From positions 1 to 42,989 of IMG/VR virus record IMGVR_UViG_3300042868_004485: 42,989 nt of DNA; one strand, written 5' to 3'. The translations under genes and the position numbers were made by a program. Below, in pieces: positions 15,934 to 23,880 of this stretch (positions are counted from its first letter, which is position 1; each line of letters begins with the position of its first letter). The DNA is from a virus. The notes under the pieces were generated by a model that saw only the letters and a program-made list of their open reading frames with translations, did no database searches and was not told where the DNA came from.

Positions 15934-17036
15934 TGCGCTATCTGAGCGTATGTAGCGGCATTGAAGCCGCAAGCGTTGCATGGGAGTCTCTTGGTTGGAC
16001 TCCTGTTGCTTTTTCAGAAATAGAAAAGTTTCCATCTAAGGTATTGGCGCACAGGTTTCCAAACGTCACTAACCTTGGAGATATGACACGTTATAAGGAG
16101 TGGAATATTGAAAGAGGTTCAGTTGACCTTATTGTCGGAGGAACACCCTGTCAAGCTTTCTCAATCGCAGGACTACGCAAAGGGCTTGACGATCCACGGG
16201 GAAATCTCGCACTCACTTTCATTGCAATGGTTGAACACTATAAACCCGAATGGGTCGTATGGGAAAACGTCCCCGGTGTTTTGTCAAGCAACGGAGGACG
16301 GGACTTTGGTTCCTTCCTTGGGGCGTTGGGGAACATCGGGTATGGGTTCGCATACAGAGTGCTTGACGCTCAGTACTTTGGAGTCCCCCAGCGAAGGCGT
16401 AGAGTCTTTGTTGTCGCACATTCTTCAGGGGACAGCAGACGTGCAGCAGAAGTATTATTTGAGCCAGAAAGCCTGCGAGGGGATACTCCGAAGAGCAGAA
16501 AAACGGGGCAAGACACTGCCCAATGCCTTACGACAGGCACTGGTTGCAGGTACGACCCAGACACCGAAACCTTGATACCTATGATGTATTCGGTTCGTGA
16601 AGATGCCAAGGCTAACAACTTCAGTGCCAATAAAAGTGATGTTGCAAACTGCATTCAGTCTATGCAACCAGCTACGACCAGCCATCATGCAATCAACTAC
16701 GTGGTTCATCCAGCCCATGCGTTCAAGATACGCGGTGTTGGGCATTACACCGGTACAAACGGCGGGGTAGCAAAGCCTGGAACCGGCGGCAGTGGTTACA
16801 TGGGGCAGGATGAAAAAGCCTACACTATCGCAACCTCACAGGATCAGCAGATAATGCACGGCATGACAGTACGGCGGCTAACACCCACCGAGTGTGAACG
16901 GCTTCAGGGTTTCCCAGATGGCTACACCGACATCATGCCAGATACTCCAGACGGACCAAGGTACAAGGCACTCGGTAACAGCATGGCTGTACCCGTCATG
17001 CGCTGGATAGGGGAAAGAATTAATGAACATAGCTAA
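15933..17036 (+). CDS. DNA (cytosine-5) methyltransferase
   Basis: This 367-residue, full-length C5 methyltransferase has motif I LSVCSGIEAASVAWESLGW, motif IV GGTPCQAFSIAG (catalytic Cys about 73), motif VI WENVPG (111-114), motif VIII QRRRRVFVVA (153-162), motif IX RRLTPTECERLQGFPDGY and motif X YKALGNSMAVPVMRWIG. The target-recognition region lies roughly at 185-305 and its site cannot be read. No restriction enzyme is nearby, so it is an orphan enzyme, probably shielding phage DNA from host restriction. Its end overlaps thyX by 14 bases. Confidence 0.93.
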   Translation: MRYLSVCSGIEAASVAWESLGWTPVAFSEIEKFPSKVLAHRFPNVTNLGDMTRYKEWNIERGSVDLIVGGTPCQAFSIAGLRKGLDDPRGNLALTFIAMVEHYKPEWVVWENVPGVLSSNGGRDFGSFLGALGNIGYGFAYRVLDAQYFGVPQRRRRVFVVAHSSGDSRRAAEVLFEPESLRGDTPKSRKTGQDTAQCLTTGTGCRYDPDTETLIPMMYSVREDAKANNFSANKSDVANCIQSMQPATTSHHAINYVVHPAHAFKIRGVGHYTGTNGGVAKPGTGGSGYMGQDEKAYTIATSQDQQIMHGMTVRRLTPTECERLQGFPDGYTDIMPDTPDGPRYKALGNSMAVPVMRWIGERINEHS

Positions 17037-17667
17037 ACTGGTAACGATTACGCCAGACGCAGAAGCACACATCGCCTACTGTGCTCGCGTGTCATCACCA
17101 AACCAAGAGAATCCAGAGATCACACGACTTCTCAAGTACTGCATTAACCACAAACACTGGAGCATATTTGAGATGGCACACATGGTTGTTGAAATAAAGA
17201 CGTCACGTGCTATTGCTGCTCAGATTCTTAGACATCGATCGTTTTCATTTCAGGAGTTTTCACAAAGATATGCTCCTGTACCATCAGAACCACCGCAGGT
17301 CATTGGGATGCAACGCCTTGCTGGCTCACACAACCGCCAATCAAGCTTGCCATTACCAGAGTGGGAAGAACTTACAGATCAACAACAATTAGTGCTTATT
17401 CGGGCAGATGACGTAGTCAAAAGTGCTTACACTGTGTACAACGACTTGTTGCAATCAGGGTTTGCCACAGAAACAGCACGAATGATTTTGCCTTTGGCAA
17501 CACCGACACGCATGTACATGGCTGGAAACATCCGAGATTGGTTGCACTACGTTGACTTGCGAATGCAAGACGATACACAACTTGAACACAGGAAGATCGC
17601 CGGCGACATCAAACTTATCATCGAAGAACAGCTGCCAACAATCTACGCAGCCATGTGGGGGAAATAA
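17023..17667 (+). CDS. thyX: Flavin-dependent thymidylate synthase ThyX
   Basis: This 214-residue protein has the ThyX signature RHRSFSFQEFSQRY (about 70-83). Further family stretches are HWSIFEMAHMVVEI and TRMYMAGNIRDWLHYVDLR. It makes dTMP from dUMP using methylenetetrahydrofolate and FAD. It sits between the cytosine methyltransferase and the dUTPase with overlaps on both sides, so the two nucleotide enzymes form a coupled dUTP-to-dTMP route that raises thymidine supply for phage DNA. Confidence 0.96.
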   Translation: MNIAKLVTITPDAEAHIAYCARVSSPNQENPEITRLLKYCINHKHWSIFEMAHMVVEIKTSRAIAAQILRHRSFSFQEFSQRYAPVPSEPPQVIGMQRLAGSHNRQSSLPLPEWEELTDQQQLVLIRADDVVKSAYTVYNDLLQSGFATETARMILPLATPTRMYMAGNIRDWLHYVDLRMQDDTQLEHRKIAGDIKLIIEEQLPTIYAAMWGK

Positions 17668-18092
17668 TGAACATCTTTGGATTAATCAACACTGACGAGA
17701 ATGTATTCTTGCCGGCACAACAGACAACACGGTCCGCTGGTTACGACCTACGAGCACGTATTACAGAACAACTGGTCATTCAGCCTGGTCAACGCACGTT
17801 AATTCCAACTGGCGTCTGTCTCACCAACGACATGCCAGATAACTACTTGCTTGCTGTGTGTAGTCGATCTGGCCTTGCAATCAACCATGGAATCTATGTG
17901 TTGAACGCACCAGGCATCATTGACGCTGACTTTGTAGGGCAAGAGATACAAGTCATCTTGGCTAACTGTGGATCCGAACCTGTTTACATCGCTCCACGGC
18001 TACGCATCGCTCAATGTGTACTCTTTGAACACAAAGGCCAAGTTGGAACCAATGAAACGCTACGCCTTGGCGGGTTTGGCAGCACGGGCTAG
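17667..18092 (+). CDS. dut: dUTP diphosphatase
   Basis: This 141-residue trimeric-type dUTPase has motif 1 SAGYDLRA (23-30), motif 2 CSRSGLAI (Cys where most have Pro), motif 3 NAPGIIDADFVGQ with the catalytic Asp, motif 4 RIAQCVLFE and motif 5 LGGFGSTG at the very end. It hydrolyses dUTP to dUMP, limiting uracil in DNA and feeding ThyX. The ATG overlaps the thyX stop (TAATG) behind GGGGAA. The last bases overlap the convergent phosphoesterase gene by 4. Confidence 0.95.
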   Translation: MNIFGLINTDENVFLPAQQTTRSAGYDLRARITEQLVIQPGQRTLIPTGVCLTNDMPDNYLLAVCSRSGLAINHGIYVLNAPGIIDADFVGQEIQVILANCGSEPVYIAPRLRIAQCVLFEHKGQVGTNETLRLGGFGSTG

Positions 18093-18979
18093 ATAGTAAG
18101 CTCACTATGCACTAAGCACTCACGTATATTCTTGTCGTGATAGTCTTCAACGTTTAGTTTCAGTATCATGCCACCTTTTGGTAACGCGCTTCCATCCATG
18201 AGCGCTCCGTAGTTATCCTTACGGCCATGTTCCAACAGGTGGCTTGGTGTTGTCCCAGTGTATGTATCCATGTAAGCACCGGTACGAACAGTCAACACAT
18301 CCTTCTGACAGACTCTATTCTCAGGTTTAAACTTACCCGGATTATAGACAATCTTAGAGTCCCTACCAGCTTGCTTGTTGTGTGTGTGTCCACGCCAGAT
18401 TGCATCGACGCCTTCTAGCCACATCTGAGCACGTGAGAATGTAATAGCTCCTTTAGTTACGGGGGCTCCGCCACCCGCACCATGATGGTAGTGGATTACA
18501 TAATGTCCAAACTTCTTCCCTAATCCATTGACGTCCATCCGAAGGTGTATGAACCCGTGATACCCACCGTAGTTGATAGACTTTCCGCTTTCCTTAGCAA
18601 GCAAGATGCACAGGTGCTTCACCGGCTCAATGTGGTGGAATCTCGCAACACTGTCGTCGTGGTTGCCATCACCTATCATCAGGATCCGATCAGCGTAGGG
18701 AGCCAGGATTTCATATGCCCAGCGGATAGACTCACCAATCATGTCGTCACCGGCGGTGAACATCCGTGGATGTAAGTTGTTTGCGCGGTAACGCTTTCTA
18801 TCACCAGGAAGGATAGCATCGAACACATCACCATTGATGGCGATCAAAGCGTCCTCAGCTTCCGCACGCTTCAATTCCTTTTCAATTAACTTGTAGTCTG
18901 TGTGCAGTGACCCGATGTGTAGATCGGACATCAGCGCAAGATTTAAGACGTTTCCACAGGAGTGCTCGATGACTGTCAT
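18089..18979 (-). CDS. Calcineurin-like metallophosphoesterase
   Basis: This 296-residue protein carries the metal-binding set of the calcineurin-like family: DLH (MSDLHIG, about 18-23), GD (INGDVFD, 50-51), GNHD (GDGNHDD, 103-109), a His (VIHYHHGAGGG) and GHTH (WRGHTHNK, 197-200). It could be a phosphodiesterase or nuclease acting on nucleic acids or nucleotides; the substrate is unknown. The start has no Shine-Dalgarno, but AATAAT at 18985-18990 lies five bases upstream, suggesting a leaderless message. It converges on dut. Confidence 0.85.
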   Translation of the reverse strand: MTVIEHSCGNVLNLALMSDLHIGSLHTDYKLIEKELKRAEAEDALIAINGDVFDAILPGDRKRYRANNLHPRMFTAGDDMIGESIRWAYEILAPYADRILMIGDGNHDDSVARFHHIEPVKHLCILLAKESGKSINYGGYHGFIHLRMDVNGLGKKFGHYVIHYHHGAGGGAPVTKGAITFSRAQMWLEGVDAIWRGHTHNKQAGRDSKIVYNPGKFKPENRVCQKDVLTVRTGAYMDTYTGTTPSHLLEHGRKDNYGALMDGSALPKGGMILKLNVEDYHDKNIRECLVHSELTI

Positions 18980-19072
18980 GCTTGATTATTGTCACAGGAT
19001 TTGGTGTTTGTAGTAACAACAGTCAAGGGCTAACAGGATGCAAGTATGTAGACTTGAACCACGCTATAGCAC

Positions 19073-19102
19073 AAAAAAAGGGCATCCGAAGATACCCTTG
19101 AG
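19073..19102 (-). terminator. Rho-independent terminator after the MuF-like gene
   Basis: On the minus strand, AAGGGTATC pairs with GATGCCCTT around a TTCG tetraloop (one C-A mismatch), followed by a run of seven T. It lies 15 bases beyond the stop of the MuF-like gene, so that gene is its own transcription unit. Confidence 0.85.
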
Positions 19103-19116
19103 ATTGGACATGAAGA

Positions 19117-20202
19117 CTAGGGAATGCCTTGCTCGCGCAAGACAGACAACGGAGTAATTCGGATAAGGTGGCCATACTCCGCTGTCTGCTCAATATATAT
19201 CATTCTCTCAAGTGGTAGTCCAGCTTCATACATGGCATACCTTCCTGGACCTAGGATGTCACGTAGGACGGAATCAGGCATCATGCCAATCAACTCATCC
19301 CTAGACATGTAGTCAGGCACTGCGCCGCCACGAACAGACGCATACTCCATCCAAGTCATAGTGATCGGCACAAGGATACAACGACACCGGGGATGAGATT
19401 CAAACTCATCGTTAGTAGCGTAGACTTTCCCGTGAAGCGTCAAGCATCCAACACACGTCTTGTTGTCAACGACAGCGACACGGCGATAACCCGTAACTAG
19501 CCCAGAGTTAAGTCTATTGATACTGGTAGCCACACGCCTTGTTGTAGCTTCGATTTCAGTAGTAGATATGTTCTCAAGCGCATTGTCAATGCTGTCTATG
19601 TATCCATTGATCTTCCTGACCCAGTCCTTGGCATCAAAGTCTTGTAGTGTAAAGTCATCAATCATGCCACGAAAAACGCGAGTAAGAGTATCTGCAGATG
19701 TTGCCTCAATGAGGTCTTGTAGGCTTTGTCCACCGTAACTATTACCGGTAGTGAACTCGTCCTTTGAAGGTCTCCGGATGTTAGGGCTACGAACACGAGC
19801 CGGCTTTGAACCCATGCTAAAAATAATGACGTTTGGGTACATCATCAAGGTAGCAGCAATGGCAGCTTCCTGACCATTTGTGACAATCTCAGTAACCTTA
19901 GACACGTACTGCTTGTGCTTTTCGTTGTCTTGTAGTAACTCAACGATTTCTTGGTAGTAACGTTCAGCCTGGAATGCAGTCACGTCAGGAAGTTGCATCA
20001 TGGCGAGGATGTCAATGATGCGGTCGTACACATCCACAAAGACGTTAGAGATGCGATCCTTAGCAGTCCACAGAACTGCGTCTACTTCTTCGCGATAGTA
20101 ACCAACAGCATTGTCATACTTGTTGACAGTCTCCTTGACTGCTCCTGTGTTGGCGTGATTACACTCATCACCACAAACGTATGCCATCCATCCATCGTCC
20201 AT
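19117..20202 (-). CDS. MuF-like minor head / head morphogenesis protein
   Basis: This 361-residue protein is counted from MDDGWMAYV because AGGAGA stands eight bases before it. The C-terminal third has the Mu protein F-like domain signature: RVAVVDNKTCVGCLTLHGKVY, then ESHPRCRCILVPI (the C-x2-C and HPxCRC pattern). The N-terminal part is helical. Members enter the prohead with the portal and are usually encoded next to it. Here it is 7.6 kb from the portal, beyond the rightward block, in a single-gene unit with its own terminator. The last residues (SVLREQGIP) show no extra toxin domain. Confidence 0.8.
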   Translation of the reverse strand: MDDGWMAYVCGDECNHANTGAVKETVNKYDNAVGYYREEVDAVLWTAKDRISNVFVDVYDRIIDILAMMQLPDVTAFQAERYYQEIVELLQDNEKHKQYVSKVTEIVTNGQEAAIAATLMMYPNVIIFSMGSKPARVRSPNIRRPSKDEFTTGNSYGGQSLQDLIEATSADTLTRVFRGMIDDFTLQDFDAKDWVRKINGYIDSIDNALENISTTEIEATTRRVATSINRLNSGLVTGYRRVAVVDNKTCVGCLTLHGKVYATNDEFESHPRCRCILVPITMTWMEYASVRGGAVPDYMSRDELIGMMPDSVLRDILGPGRYAMYEAGLPLERMIYIEQTAEYGHLIRITPLSVLREQGIP

Positions 20203-20288
20203 AAGAACATTCTCCTTGCTATACAAGCGCAACCTGTTATAGAATAGTGTAACGTATTTTGATGCTATCACGGCATATTAGGGGCAAT
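20203..20288. promoter_or_regulatory. Divergent promoter region
   Basis: This 86-base gap lies between the leftward MuF-like gene and the rightward small-protein cluster. Plus strand: TTGCTA, a 16-base spacer, then TATAGA; ribosome binding site AGGGGC lies before the ATG at 20289. The same stretch is a broken dyad (CTATA...TATAG arms), so it may also serve the minus strand or bind a regulator. Positions are tentative. Confidence 0.35.
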
Positions 20289-20513
20289 ATGACAGACAAA
20301 ACTCCACGCACCCGCAGGGATTACCTGTGGGCACATCAAGAAATCCTTGCTGGTCGCAAGGTCATGCGCTTTGAAGCTCGTTGGTTTGTACAGATGGTAG
20401 ACAAGCGCATGTGTACTTACCGTATTGACGGAGGCAACAACCGAGTATTCATCGGTATTACGACACTAAATTCAGCGGATCTTATGGCCCTTGATTGGGT
20501 TACATGCGAGTAA
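20289..20513 (+). CDS. DUF2829 / Tad2-like small protein
   Basis: This 74-residue protein is counted from MTDKTPRTRRDY because AGGGGC precedes it. It has the compact DUF2829 pattern: an opening helix and strand AHQEILAGRKVMRFEARWFVQM (compare ALxxGKKVxRxxW) and the closing NSADLMALDWVTCE (compare D-L-L-A-x-D-W-E). DUF2829 includes Tad2, which sequesters the cyclic signalling molecule of Thoeris defence. The same closing motif ends the protein at 20847-21275. The match is by pattern only, so an anti-Thoeris role is a hypothesis. Confidence 0.55.
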   Translation: MTDKTPRTRRDYLWAHQEILAGRKVMRFEARWFVQMVDKRMCTYRIDGGNNRVFIGITTLNSADLMALDWVTCE

Positions 20514-20544
20514 ATATATCTACAGGACAGAGGGAGATTGTTTT

Positions 20545-20847
20545 ATGACAAAGATATTTATACAAGATAACGGGTTTGACTTTCCATCGCATTGGCGGGA
20601 GACCTACGAAGTCTGCGACGATCGTGGATACGGCGCCAAAGTTGCTGAATATGAGCAAGTCATCATCGGTGCAGTCATCCAAGAGATGCGTAACGTCAAG
20701 CATGGCACACTGCAGCCAGAAGCACATCACCAGGCAATCCTTGACATGGTTAAGGATCTGATTGAAACAACGGTAGTAGACGAATGGCTGGAGGAGCTTA
20801 CACAAATCCTTAAAGACTTCAATTACGAGATTGCGTACGAAGACTAA
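20545..20847 (+). CDS. Small acidic hypothetical protein
   Basis: This 100-residue protein is counted from MTKIFIQDNG (AGGGAG upstream). It is acidic and mostly helical after residue 30 (VAEYEQVIIGAVIQEMRNV, QAILDMVKDLIETTVVDEWLEELTQILKDF). It lies between the two DUF2829-like genes, with a TAATG overlap to the second, so all three are probably made together. The family is not recognised; the size and acidity are compatible with an inhibitor, but nothing proves it. Confidence 0.6.
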   Translation: MTKIFIQDNGFDFPSHWRETYEVCDDRGYGAKVAEYEQVIIGAVIQEMRNVKHGTLQPEAHHQAILDMVKDLIETTVVDEWLEELTQILKDFNYEIAYED

Positions 20848-21275
20848 TGGATAAACGAAGAAAACTAACCCCTGAGCAGGCAGATGAAGTGCTTGCAATG
20901 GTTGACAAAGGCATGACGTTAGAGTCAGTTGGTAGGGCAATGGGTGTCAGTACTTCGCACGTCCAACGATTGCGAGCAACACACAACAAAGGTGAAGTTA
21001 AAGCTAAACCTACGTCTCTGTCTAGCTGTATGAAGTTTATTGCGAAAGGATTTCCGTTTAAGCGTGTTGGCTGGGATAACTACTTCTACTTCTATGACAC
21101 CGACAACTCCTGGTTCATAAAGTACAGGTATGTAAGTGACCACGGGGATGATTACGAAATCATTATGTATACGCTTGACTTGTCCCTGGAGTCATTGATG
21201 GCAAAGGACTGGGTTGTACTTACATGGGATGCAGTAAGTCATTTTCATGGATGCAACAAAAAGGTAGTCGAATGA
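20847..21275 (+). CDS. Helix-turn-helix fused to DUF2829 / Tad2-like domain
   Basis: This is a 142-residue protein. Residues 5-45 look like a helix-turn-helix (LTPEQADEVLAMVDKGMTLESVGRAMGVSTSHVQRLRATH). Residues about 60-128 match DUF2829: MKFIAKGFPFKRVGWDNYFYFYD (compare ALxxGKxVxRxGW) and LDLSLESLMAKDWVVLT (compare DLLAxDWExV). Such a fusion would join DNA binding to a possible ligand-binding fold of the Tad2 type, so the protein might regulate its operon in response to a nucleotide signal (inference). It overlaps the upstream stop (TAATG). Confidence 0.55.
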   Translation: MDKRRKLTPEQADEVLAMVDKGMTLESVGRAMGVSTSHVQRLRATHNKGEVKAKPTSLSSCMKFIAKGFPFKRVGWDNYFYFYDTDNSWFIKYRYVSDHGDDYEIIMYTLDLSLESLMAKDWVVLTWDAVSHFHGCNKKVVE

Positions 21276-21290
21276 CTAGGGAGTATATTT

Positions 21291-21536
21291 ATGATTAGTA
21301 TATTTACGGGAATACTAATTGGTATAGCAATCTGCTATGCAGGTAGTCTGATCTATGACATCGTCAAGTTTTACAACTTCAAGGCTTGGCTACGAATGAA
21401 AAATGTAGACATTGAAAGCATGGACAAAGAGGACATGCGTGCAGCCATGACAGCTTACAACCTACGTAAAGTACCCAACGTCATTGTCGAATTGATTCCA
21501 GATCCAGATAGCGTGGATGACAAGGAAGTAGAATAG
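21291..21536 (+). CDS. Small single-span membrane protein
   Basis: This 81-residue protein has one N-terminal membrane segment (residues about 3-25, IFTGILIGIAICYAGSLIYDIV) and an acidic cytoplasmic tail ending DSVDDKEVE. The ribosome binding site AGGGAG precedes ATG. It is the last gene of the 20.3-21.5 kb rightward cluster, directly followed by a long inverted repeat. Its function is unknown; it might place the cluster's action at the membrane. Confidence 0.6.
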   Translation: MISIFTGILIGIAICYAGSLIYDIVKFYNFKAWLRMKNVDIESMDKEDMRAAMTAYNLRKVPNVIVELIPDPDSVDDKEVE

Positions 21537-21539
21537 GCA

Positions 21540-21586
21540 TGGAGCCAGCACAATAACTTTGGATTGGTAATTGATGGCTGGCTCCA
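21540..21586. repeat. Perfect 10-bp inverted repeat after rightward cluster
   Basis: TGGAGCCAGC (21540-21549) and GCTGGCTCCA (21577-21586) are separated by 27 bases. The left arm starts four bases after a stop codon. There is no U-run, so it is probably a 3' stabilising stem or protein site; the true terminator is at 21669. Confidence 0.5.
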
Positions 21587-21668
21587 GTTGTAAAGAAATC
21601 CTTTATAACTTATACTTCGGATGGCAGGGAAACCTGACTACGTTTGAACAACAACTGCTCACAAAGAG

Positions 21669-21699
21669 AAAGACCATCGTTTGCCCGGTGGTCTTTTTT
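21669..21699 (+). terminator. Rho-independent terminator of the rightward cluster
   Basis: AAGACCATCG pairs with CGGTGGTCTT (one G-T wobble) around a six-base loop, and a run of six T closes the site on the plus strand. It lies between the convergent membrane-protein gene and adenine methyltransferase gene. Read the other way, the stem is followed by TTTCTCTTTG, so it may stop both. Confidence 0.85.
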
Positions 21700-21721
21700 G
21701 TGGGTGGTTCCATAACGGAAC

Positions 21722-22894
21722 CTACCTTTCCAACGCGTGCCTTATCCTAGCTTCAGCAATCTTGTAGTACTGCTCATCCATCTCGCAGCCAATGAAGTCA
21801 AACCCATCGAGCATAGCTGCTTTACCAGTAGTGCCGGAGCCCATGAATGGATCCAGTACTGTGCCACCAGGCTGTGTCACAAGACGACATAGGTAACCCA
21901 TAAGATCCACCGGTTTTACTGTAGGGTGGATGTTCCCATGCTCATCTAAGTCGCGATCCTTCTTCCCTGCCTTAGAACAGTAGAAGAAGCGTGCAGCGGA
22001 TCCCATAGAAGAGTCAGTTTGACCAGAGCGCACATAACCTGTAGGCTTACCGTCGTTATTGAAGTGCCTCGCACCATCGGTGCGAACCCATGAACCACCT
22101 TTGGTATTAGGGAACAGATCAAGCACCTGCTGCGATCCATCATGGATGAAGTTAGCTGGCCATCTACCTAACGGGTTAGCAGGGTTAGCACCGCTAAGGT
22201 CACTGCTGTTCTTCCAGCTGTTATCCATAACACCGCCACGCTGACGTATCTGGTCCACACCCTTAGACAGCTTCTCGTAGTCATCCGCATCCATAGGTAC
22301 ACGGCAAGCATCTATATTCATGCCGCCGGTCCCATACTCAAGCACATTCTTAGCAATAGTACCTATCAATGGTTTCCGGGCTACTGTGATCGGCTCCAGT
22401 GAAGGTTTAAGAGAACTACCCCAGCCTTCCCACTTCTTAGCATCATCTGACTTAGCCTCATACGGAGGCACAGGATTACTAGTAAGCTTATTCTCCTGAT
22501 TCACATCAGACGCCTGGTAACTACTAGCAGTAGGGATAGCCTTACCCCGATTACCATGACCATGCAACTTATCAATCGACACAGACACATTATGAGACTT
22601 AGGGAACCCACTCCCATAAACCCAAGCAATCATGTCCCGTATCTCAAAACCAGCATCCTCAATATTCACAGCCATACGATGCTGAGTACGAGTGCCAGCA
22701 AACGCTAACAAGTAACCACCAGGTTTCAACACACGTAAACACTCACGCCACACATCCACAGAAGGAACATCGTAGTCCCACTTCTTACCCATGAAACTCA
22801 AACCATAAGGAGGATCACACACAACACTATCAACACTACAATCCTCCAACAAACCCATCCCATCCAAACAATCCCCTAACAACAACCTATACAT
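21722..22894 (-). CDS. DNA methyltransferase, beta class (N6-adenine or N4-cytosine)
   Basis: This is a 390-residue protein. Motif IV DPPYGLSFMGKKWD (27-40) comes first, then the central target-recognition region (about 100-310), then motif I VLDPFMGSGTTGKAAM and FIGCEMDEQYYKIAEARI at the end. This order defines the beta class, and DPPY favours N6-adenine. No restriction nuclease is adjacent. With the C5 enzyme at 15933 it probably gives the phage DNA a double methylation shield. The start has a clear GGGGAG, and a 22-bp inverted repeat lies 50 bases upstream. A short stem GGTTCC/GGAACC overlaps its stop. Confidence 0.92.
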   Translation of the reverse strand: MYRLLLGDCLDGMGLLEDCSVDSVVCDPPYGLSFMGKKWDYDVPSVDVWRECLRVLKPGGYLLAFAGTRTQHRMAVNIEDAGFEIRDMIAWVYGSGFPKSHNVSVSIDKLHGHGNRGKAIPTASSYQASDVNQENKLTSNPVPPYEAKSDDAKKWEGWGSSLKPSLEPITVARKPLIGTIAKNVLEYGTGGMNIDACRVPMDADDYEKLSKGVDQIRQRGGVMDNSWKNSSDLSGANPANPLGRWPANFIHDGSQQVLDLFPNTKGGSWVRTDGARHFNNDGKPTGYVRSGQTDSSMGSAARFFYCSKAGKKDRDLDEHGNIHPTVKPVDLMGYLCRLVTQPGGTVLDPFMGSGTTGKAAMLDGFDFIGCEMDEQYYKIAEARIRHALER

Positions 22895-22945
22895 ATATCT
22901 CCCCTATACCCATACACATCAACCGACCCTTATACTAATTAGACT

Positions 22946-23013
22946 ATATATATACAAAGAAGTAAGATTTTTTAAGATGTATTTTTTAAACTCTTACTTC
23001 TTTGTATATATAT
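22946..23013. repeat. Perfect 22-bp inverted repeat, AT-rich
   Basis: The left arm at 22946-22967 and right arm at 22992-23013 are exact reverse complements (arm core TACAAAGAAGTAAGA). The 24-base spacer holds TTTTTTAA twice. It lies upstream of the adenine methyltransferase and can extrude as a cruciform. Candidate roles are a bidirectional terminator shielding the methyltransferase from the island, or an origin element. Confidence 0.75.
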
Positions 23014-23053
23014 TTAAATATATAAGGGACCCCAAAAGCTACGCAAGATGACA

Positions 23054-23095
23054 AACTGAAAATAGATCCAATATACATATCTATTTTTACCAGTT
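23054..23095. repeat. Bulged inverted repeat
   Basis: AACTG plus AAAATAGAT (23054-23067) pairs with ATCTATTTT, a three-base bulge, then CAGTT (23079-23095), across an 11-base loop. It sits 40 bases from the larger 22-bp inverted repeat; together they make a structured AT-rich patch typical of origins or regulatory loci. Confidence 0.55.
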
Positions 23096-23788
23096 GCCTC
23101 AGAGCTTGTGACATAACGACAGGAAGCGAAAGTGAGAAAATTGGTGTGTTACCTATTGCGATCGCGCGATTTCGTTTTTGTTACACTCCTCTTCTGTGTG
23201 ACATATGGAAATGGATGCATAACCGGCAGGGGCAGGTATTTACCAGATACGGGCATATTCGCGATCCTATTAACCGGGATAGCTGCAGGGAACCTTGAAT
23301 AAAGGAGTGGAATTATTACGTTATCTGCAGCATGTATAACGGCCGTTAGAGTACAAATTTAAGGAATTGAGAATGTTACACCTTGACTGTAGAAAATGAC
23401 GCTACACGCGAGATTCTAGGCATGTATGGCATGTAACCGGTTAGCAGGCATAACGGGCCCGTACGGGCGATATAGCGGCCCGTGCGGCTGCAGGTGGTGA
23501 TACGTGCAGCTGCATGCAGTCAAGGATATACACGCGCGCATTATGTCAAGGTGTAGCTGCATCATGTGAAGGATCGCGGGCATGCAGTCCAGGCGCGAGA
23601 TCGATAGCTGCACCTGGTGTGAACCTGGATAACAGGTAGCATGCGGGCCGTATCGTATCCAGGTACCACGGGCGGGCATTATCCAGGTATCGCATGCATG
23701 CCTAAATTAGGCGGGTTATACCGTGATAGCTGCAGCGGGCCAGTATCGGCATAATGGGCCGCGTACGGGCCGCTGTGGAGTCCAGGAT

Positions 23789-23812
23789 CGCGTACCCGGT
23801 TGCATGCTGCGG
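23789..23812 (+). repeat. 24-bp direct repeat flanking the island operon, left copy
   Basis: Identical over 24 bases to 26719-26742; the core is GTACCCGGTTGCATGCTGC. A shorter relative (GCGTACCCGGTTGC) occurs at about 24414, inside the operon. The outer pair encloses the whole seven-gene operon and its terminator, like borders of an inserted segment; the generally repetitive wording of the island is the alternative explanation. Confidence 0.6.
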
Positions 23813-23827
23813 AGAATATCGGCAGGC

Positions 23828-23856
23828 ATAAAAATACCCGCGTGGTATGCGCGGGT
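23828..23856 (-). terminator. Terminator of the island operon
   Basis: ACCCGCG (23836-23842) pairs with CGCGGGT (23850-23856) around a seven-base loop; on the minus strand the stem is followed by ATTTTTATG. It lies 25 bases after the last island gene. Confidence 0.8.
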
Positions 23857-23880
23857 TTAAGTGTCTGTTATCGGTTGCTG

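Larger units (their letters stand above)
22895..23880. other. Gene-free region with hairpins, left part of the unusual island
   Basis: This stretch of almost 1 kb holds no ORF I can support. Its first 200 bases are AT-rich with two large inverted repeats (22946-23013, 23054-23095). From about 23140 the sequence changes to a palindrome-rich style with AACCGGTT, GGGCCC, TGCAGCTGCA, CTGCATGCAG, GCATGCATGC and several CCWGG and CTGCAG sites. It ends with a terminator at 23828-23856. It could be a replication origin, a packaging or recombination site, or an untranslated RNA. The hairpins next to the composition break fit an origin best, but nothing here is proven. Confidence 0.5.

Noticed and set aside
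21573-21749. 58-codon plus-strand frame starting MAGSSCKEILYN
   Set aside because: It runs through the terminator stem and into the opposite methyltransferase gene, has no convincing ribosome binding site, and part of it lies in an inverted repeat arm.
22895-23880. tRNA genes in the gene-free stretch
   Set aside because: No cloverleaf with a TTC-type T-loop and acceptor stem could be assembled by eye; the palindromes there give simple hairpins only.
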